Shown: positions 58,600-64,000 of the stretch, one piece after another
How the letters are laid out: every line of letters starts with the position of its first letter
Position numbering within the stretch: position 1 is the stretch's first letter
NCBI GenBank assembly: GCA_026214975.1
Contig: CM047808.1
Location: 59,918,583 to 59,982,582, forward strand
Direction of reading: 5' to 3'
DNA: 64,000 nucleotides
Source: Gentiana macrophylla
Taxonomy: Eukaryota > Streptophyta > Magnoliopsida > Gentianales > Gentianaceae
Notes under the pieces: model-generated
Database searches by the model: none
Seen by the model: the letters and a program-made list of their open reading frames with translations, nothing else
What the model was told of the DNA's origin: nothing
Translations under genes and position numbers: made by a program

Positions 58600-59300
58600 C
58601 GAAGGGAGAAAAAATGGAAGAATTAGATGAATGGAATGATAAGAATGATGATATTGGTGATGAATGGGTGGTTTAAATAGGATGAATGGAATGAATGTGG
58701 ATGGTATAGTGGGCTAATGGGTAGAGAAGTTATTAGGGTGAGAGATTTGACGAGGTGATTGATGGGATTGAGGTGGAGTTATGGTGGAGTGCGGGAAAGG
58801 ATTAAAAATTTGAAAAGAGGGGAAAATGGTTCGGTTTCTACTGACCGACTGTATCTGGTGCAACGTGTGTCCTCCACGTGTCTCAAAAAATTCATCTTTA
58901 TAAACTGACGTTCAGAAATCTGAAAACCAATCCTCGGAAACCCGGAGGTTACCCTCGAGATACCGGGGGTATCTTTTCCCCAGATTTTGATCTGCCTTTG
59001 CTGCACTTCTTACTCAACCTGTCTGCTCAATTCTGACCTCAAATTGACTAGACCATCACTCTTCAATTGTTATTTCCGACTCAAAACCTAACCTACTTCA
59101 CTAAAATCCGCAACGAGGTAAAAAAACCTTTCCACAATCATTCGGTTTCAAGCCTAAGTTTGTGGTAGGATGAAAAAAAGCTTGTCCCTTCATCTGGCTA
59201 CATTTATTCAATCATAAAATACCTAAGGGTTTGAAGAATTAGTTATGCGTTTATAGTCGCTAGCTCGACTTTCTTCAGTTCACCGATTATTCAAAGGTTG
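58600..59300 (-). other. Ath-2 middle region where pol would be expected
   Basis: No RT, RNase H or integrase motif on either strand. A 75-codon reading at 58779-59006 is not recognised and is probably spurious; it overlaps the CCGG module at 58928-58973. Confidence 0.5.
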
Positions 59301-59304
59301 GAGC

Positions 59305-60346
59305 TTAAACTTGCCAAACTTTCGCTCTAGAGGTTTGCACCTTCACAGAACCGTTTTGACCTCTCCCCTTAGCACTCCTTTCCCTTTTAGCTTGAGTGTT
59401 AAGTCTGACTCTGTGTCGAGATTTAGACTTTAACATCAAGGACTCCACATTTTCTACTTTCAACTCAACTCGTTCACTACGCAACATGGAAGGATTAGCT
59501 TCCGTGAACATCTTGTTGTGGTCATTTTCTTCTGTTTCTCTCAGCATTAATCTCATAAACTCTTGCTCAACGGTTTCTATTACAACCTCTCTATGCTTAT
59601 TCCCTTCGATCTCCAAAATTTCCACCTTTCCCGAAGCATACGTCATCTTACAACACTTCGATCGGTTTTCTAAGGGTTCTAGGATCTTAAAAGATACAGC
59701 GTCATTATTCAACCTAAGAGTAATCTCCCCCTTATCAAAATCCATAACGGCCCTACTCGTCGTTAAGAAAGGTCATCCTAAGAGAACTGGGGCACTCGGG
59801 TCCTCAGGTATGTCTATGACCGTAATGTCAAAAGGATATATGAACCTCCGGCCTTAATTGTACACTTTCTAAGCAGACCAGCAGGCATGCCTCTAGTTCT
59901 ATCCACGAAGGCATGGTCCTGGTTTGATTCAATATGACAGGAAGTCTTATCTTTTGACAGAGGGAAAAAGGTAGAATATTGCAAGTCGAGCCAGAGTCAC
60001 AGAGACCTAATCCTACGGATATTCCATTAACAAAAATTGGGAGTCCTAACGTGCCAGGGTCTCCTAACTTCACCATGGTGTCTGAGTCTGGGTAATCCTC
60101 AGGCTCAAAAAACATCGTGTGAGGATCCTCTTCACGATCATCAGAATCGTAATCCGAAGATGACATATCAATTAATTTGCAGGGAAACTCACCCGGATGA
60201 TACATGCTATACTCCTTCAGGTCATCTTCAGGCTCTTGCTTGATTGCTTTTTCCTCTTTTTCCAACCATTGGGCATCATAATGCTCTCGTGCTTCAGATC
60301 CTAGATACCTGGAAATCGGTGTGATATTCAATAATGTCCTAGGCAT
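59305..60346 (-). pseudogene. Aspartic protease ORF of Ath-2
   Basis: The ATG at 60346 (MPRTLLNITPISRYLG) lies about 385 bases after the primer site. An acidic linker (YDSDDREEDPHTMFFEPEDY) leads to the retropepsin motif LCDSGSTCNILP (about 59995) and SWIELEACLL. A frameshift near 59860 passes to ITVIDIPEDPSAPVLLG, a stop (59776-59778) in the conserved LGRPFL, then TTSRAVMDFDKGEITLRLN. The end is charged (Lys/Arg/Glu-rich). In complete Athila-type elements RT follows here; in this copy it is absent. No gag core precedes it. Confidence 0.8.
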
Positions 60347-60730
60347 ATTGCTTGGCTTGTTTGCTCTTTGTCAACTCTGAATAGATTGAATCTCTGAAGT
60401 GTTCTGGTCAACCTGCAAAAAGACAAAATAAAACTAAGAAAAGGTTAGCAACTTCCGCTTCAGCTGGGTGTGATCCCAACTTTTGCGGACCTACTAATTA
60501 AAATCAACAGGGAATAAAACAAAATAACTAAAACTGTTCAAAAATCAATTATCCAGGCCTCAGTAACTCGAAGGTTACCTTCGGGGAACCGGCCCTGAAT
60601 TTTCTCTTTCTGGCAGTTTAACATGTGCAAGGTTGACGCAGAACGACTCAAGACTCAAAATAACATAAAATAAAAGAAAAATGACTTCTAAATTAGAATT
60701 AAAACGTTTATATTTAAAAATTGGCCATTG
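60347..60730 (-). other. Ath-2 leader between primer site and protease ORF
   Basis: Non-coding; contains a CCGG/TACC module at 60557-60596. Gag would normally start here. Confidence 0.55.
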
Positions 60731-60748
60731 TCCCCTACAACGGCGCCA
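60731..60748 (-). other. Primer binding site of Ath-2
   Basis: The minus strand reads TGGCGCCGTTGTAGGGGA, the Athila/Tat Asp-tRNA type. Confidence 0.85.
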
Positions 60749-60755
60749 AAAGTCT

Positions 60756-62204
60756 TGATCGCGTGTAAGTCACTAACGTCGATATTACTAGCAAGAATAC
60801 TAGGTACATCACAGTATAGTAAATGCAATTCCAGGTCGATCCCACTAAGACAATGCAACTTATGAGTATAAACGATTCTAACCTAATTTAAATGCAACAT
60901 AGAGGCGGACATTGACCAACAATAACATAAAAGAAAACAAACATGGTATACATCTCCATCTCCTCACCGATCTACTAAATTGGATTAGTTAATCGTTACG
61001 CTTACTTCCCCACATAATTTCCTTATATTAATCGTGAGATTTTAATGATTATTATCGTATTTATCAGCTACGGGTGCAATTCCTAACCCTATCTACTCTG
61101 ACAATGGCAGTAGACAATCTATACACAAGCTACCCTCCTTAATTGGTCTGTAATAGCCCATACGCATAAAGAACTAGAATTTCCGATATTGAGTGCTAAC
61201 TCATACAGCTAACCCGCCTAGAAAGCTGTCGACATTGACTAGCACGTTCCTAGGGTCCATTCAAGACAATGTCCTAATTAACACTTCACTTGTGGTCTTT
61301 CATATTAATTTAAGAATTACGAATATTAGATTGGCCAGACCGGTCGGTTCGGCTGCGACAAAGCCGTCTCTTCTACTTCTTCACCCACGGACCCCAGAAC
61401 ACATTCGGTAGGTTGTGTTCCTTCGACACTCTGTTCAGCAGCCTTTTCTTTTTTAGCGTGATGTGGGAAACGATACAGATGAGGTCTCCTATCCAAAACA
61501 AATCGTTAGCTAAGAGAATCTCACGAAAAAATTTAAGCAATCGCATCAAGACCTGAAAATACATTCAAATTACTCGTTTTAATTATTTCTGCCGATCAAC
61601 ATAGCTGTAGTAAATCCCAGTTTAGGTTTTCTAACACATGCCTCGGTAAACCGGTATAGACCGCCGGTTTACCGGTGGCGGCTTTTCCTAATTTCAGGAT
61701 CTACATTGCTCAATACGATTAAAATAAGTAATTTATATGGTTGTTAAACATGCAGATTAAATAAAACACATAAATACGAACATATCTACCCTATTGAAGA
61801 AAAAAAGGAACGTTCGAAGCTTTATACCTTCAACAATGGGATCTAGCTCGATCTACTCAAGCTAGAGATGATGGGAGAAAGGAGGAAACCGAAAATAACT
61901 CTCCAAAGCTCAAGAAAACTTTATTTCATAATAATTGTAATGTAATTAAAGAATTGATAATAAACTATGAAGACTTATGCAATAATCTGATAATACGGCC
62001 TTATATTGATACAATGGCCTACTTAAGACCCTCTAAAACCCTAACCGACTTGACAATACTGCATAATAAATTTCGTTTTGAATAAGTCACCGGTTTACCG
62101 GGCCTAAACCTCGGGTTACCGGGCCTTCTATTCTTCTTTTTCTTCTGCAGGCTTCTTCTTGGACTTCAATCACTCAACCCAATGCATTCCGTTTGGTCCA
62201 GATC
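60756..62204 (-). repeat. 5' LTR of Ath-2, interrupted by SirB-2
   Basis: Matches 54556-55777 plus an extra segment at about 61342-61553. It stops at GGTCCAGATC (62204), where SirB-2 begins; the last 220 bases or so would resume right of the window. Modules at 61640-61684 and 62088-62126. Confidence 0.88.
61342..61553. repeat. Extra 212-base segment in one Ath-2 LTR
   Basis: Absent from the other LTR at 55141. AGACC is present at both edges (61337-61341 and 61549-61553) and once in the empty site. The bases after the right edge do not align perfectly (about 14 extra). The minus strand has an open reading with RFVLDRRPHLYRFPHHAKKE and GSVGEEVEETALSQPNR; I do not recognise it. No terminal repeats are visible. 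Confidence 0.6.
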
Positions 62205-63931
62205 TGTTGGTCCCATGAAAAGGGTTTGGTTAAGTTTGGAGGGGGGTGGGGGGTTAATAAACTTAACACTTAAAACTTTTGGAGTTAACAAACTCAAGAA
62301 CTTCAAAGACTCTTCATCGATACCTCAATAGTCTGCTGACACTCAGTAGTCTACTGACTAATGACTTTACTGAATTTGTTGCAGTGGAATATATTTAAAT
62401 TAAGCCTTATTACTTGTTGTTAAAATATGATACCAAGTATTAGATACTCAATAGTGTATGCGTGTGATTCAGTAGTTTGATGTGTTAAATATACTAAGTG
62501 CAGAATATAAATACATAAAGTATGTAGGCAGATTTATAGTGGTTCCAGGTGGTGTAATCTTGCCAGTCAACTCTTCTCATGTGATGTTGGAGGTAATTCA
62601 CTAGAGATTCTTGAGGTAGCAGTTACAAAAATCCCTAAGTTGCTTGTCCTTCACCAATAACTATGGCTTCATAAACTGAACACTTGGAACAGGTAGGATT
62701 ACTGCTCCAAAGTCTTCCACTGGTCCTTGAAGGGTAGGATTGCCTCTTCACCAGCTCCACCACAAACAACAGTACTTGACACCCAAAGATGCTTCACTGT
62801 CTTCTACAGATTTCTTTTAAAAGAAAGTTTGAATCAAGTAAGTGATTCAGCTTTCAGCAGCTTGATCAGGATGATATGATCAGCAGCTTGAGGTCTTCAA
62901 GTGTGTAAACTTGATGTAGCTTGAAAGCATATTAGACTTGAAGAATTTTACTGGATCAGTAGCTTTATGCTCAGTAGGGTCAGCAGGGTGAATTCTTGAT
63001 AAGAATCTGAAGCTCAAGATTATACTTTGTTTTTCACTCAAAAATCATCATCTGTATCTGAATTAGGAGTCCTCTATTTATAGGTGAGAATCTTTGTGAC
63101 TTATGTTTAAAATTCAAACATAGCCGTTTCAGATTTGTCCCATTTGACTTGCTTTCCGTCACTGTTCATAGTTCTGACACTGTCATAATGCTTTTTGACA
63201 GTTTACAGTCTGTCCACCCTTTGACTTGTATCCATTGGATAATCTTCAGTTTCTTCCCAACGTCCCTTTAATCTTAATCATTGATTTGTTTGATAAAATT
63301 AGAGGTTGTTAGCTAACCTTTTCTTTGTAATCTTCCAATGTAACATTTAAATAATTCGGAATATATATCAGCAGGTTCCTGAGGATATTAGTCTGCTGAA
63401 ATATATATAAGTCAGCTAATCCAAGTTGCTGTGTTTATTAAAACACCTCAGCTAACTTTTCTTATATATAACTTTTTATTATGAAGTTAGATTACACCAT
63501 TTTGAATATAACTAAGTTCCAATCACCACTTAACTTGTGGAACTTAGACCTTGTACATTTAGGTATATGTAATCGCTTTAGGTCATCACAGACTTCCCTA
63601 AATTCTGATTCCATATCCTTGACTTTAAATACTAAGTTTGATCCATTAGCCTTCAATAACTGAGTTTGAACCCTCAGCCTTCAATAACTGAGTTTGAACC
63701 CTCAGCCTTCAGTCTTCAGTAGGTTCCTAAACTAGTCCACTGACTCAGGTACCCTACTGATCTAGAGAGGTCTGCTGATGAAAGTCACTGACCTTTTACA
63801 GTCCTTGTTTGATCAAACCTATACAAGAGCAAACGCTAATAATCCTATACATTTGATCTAGACATCTTTTTGCCTTTTCTCTAAAACAGTTAGTCTGTCA
63901 CTCATCACTAAAACTTAAAATAAGTCCAACA
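62205..63931 (-). repeat. 3' LTR of SirB-2
   Basis: 1727 bases, TGTTGGTCCC to AGTCCAACA on the plus strand. TATA box at 63075-63082. A 34-base tandem duplication (AATAACTGAGTTTGAACCCT...) is near 63654-63710. Confidence 0.93.
63075..63082 (-). promoter_or_regulatory. TATA box in the SirB-2 3' LTR
   Basis: The minus strand reads CCTATAAATAGAGGA. Confidence 0.6.
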
Positions 63932-63947
63932 ATTTCCCCCTTTTTGG
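63932..63947 (-). promoter_or_regulatory. Polypurine tract of SirB-2
   Basis: The minus strand reads AAAAAGGGGGAAAT next to the 3' LTR. Confidence 0.8.
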
Positions 63948-64000
63948 TGATGATGCCAATACCCTCTTTACAGCAAAGCAAAAAGATTAAAAACAAAAAC

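Larger units (their letters stand above)
54556..62204 (-). mobile_element. Ath-2: Athila-like Ty3/gypsy element, pol mostly missing
   Basis: 3' LTR 54556-55996 and 5' LTR 60756 to at least 62204 (cut by SirB-2). Ends are TGATCGCG and TTATCA. Asp-tRNA type primer site at 60731-60748. The internal 4.8 kb holds a protease ORF next to the primer site, a third-ORF remnant near 58000 and a long non-coding part. Gag, RT, RNase H and integrase are not visible. It shares its 3' tract with Ath-1 but its LTR sequence is different. It is inserted in the Gyp-0 5' LTR; the second flank lies outside the window. Confidence 0.85.
62205..64000 (-). mobile_element. SirB-2: 3' end of a second family B Sirevirus-like element
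   Basis: A complete 3' LTR and 69 internal bases that match 9931-9999 of SirB-1. The element continues right of the window. It is inserted in the 5' LTR of Ath-2. Confidence 0.9.

Noticed and set aside
58779..59006. 75-codon minus-strand ORF in Ath-2 as a gene
   Set aside because: No domain, and it overlaps a repeated CCGG module.

Overview
The window is plant nuclear DNA that consists entirely of LTR retrotransposons inserted into one another. Both superfamilies are present: Ty1/copia of the Sirevirus type (Met-tRNA primer site, gag opening MDNNQYAR, a third ORF after pol) and Ty3/gypsy (a Tekay-like chromovirus, two Athila-like elements, and an older gypsy). This points to an angiosperm with a TE-rich genome, probably a eudicot. 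I see no host gene, tRNA, rRNA or CRISPR. Almost every retroelement ORF is broken by stops or frameshifts, so this is old silent chromatin.

Names used here: Gyp-0 (oldest, minus strand), SirA-1/2/3 (copia family A), SirB-1/2 (copia family B), Ath-1/2 (Athila-like), Tek-1 (chromovirus).

Layout. Gyp-0 (minus) is the base layer; its gag lies at 53867-52217 and resumes at 8243-7911. SirB-1 (8249-52216, minus, TSD CCTTC) split that gag. SirA-2 (only its 3' end in the window, 6161-7910, plus) cut the same gag further downstream, and SirA-1 (1-6160, minus) sits in SirA-2. Inside SirB-1, SirA-3 (16049-30373, plus, TSD CATTT) split the reverse transcriptase region, and Ath-1 (32644-48673, plus, TSD GCTAT) split the gag-pol linker. 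Tek-1 (36111-44950, plus, TSD ATCCT) sits inside Ath-1. On the right, Ath-2 (54556-62204, minus) interrupts the 5' LTR of Gyp-0 and is itself interrupted by SirB-2 (62205 to the window end, minus).

Removing SirB-1 restores the Gyp-0 gag reading frame exactly, and removing SirA-3 restores the SirB-1 pol frame exactly, so the order of insertion is well supported.

Most interesting points: a covarying inverted-repeat hairpin with a C/G-rich loop near the 3' end of the LTRs of both copia families; a tandem LTR-internal-LTR-internal-LTR structure (SirA-3) with a single target duplication; a pol-less SirA derivative (SirA-1); a third-ORF domain that looks shared between copia and Athila-like elements; a dispersed CCGG/TTTACC module in Ath-2; and clustered discordance at CAG/CTG sites between repeat copies, which may be a sequencing or polishing artefact at methylated CHG sites.
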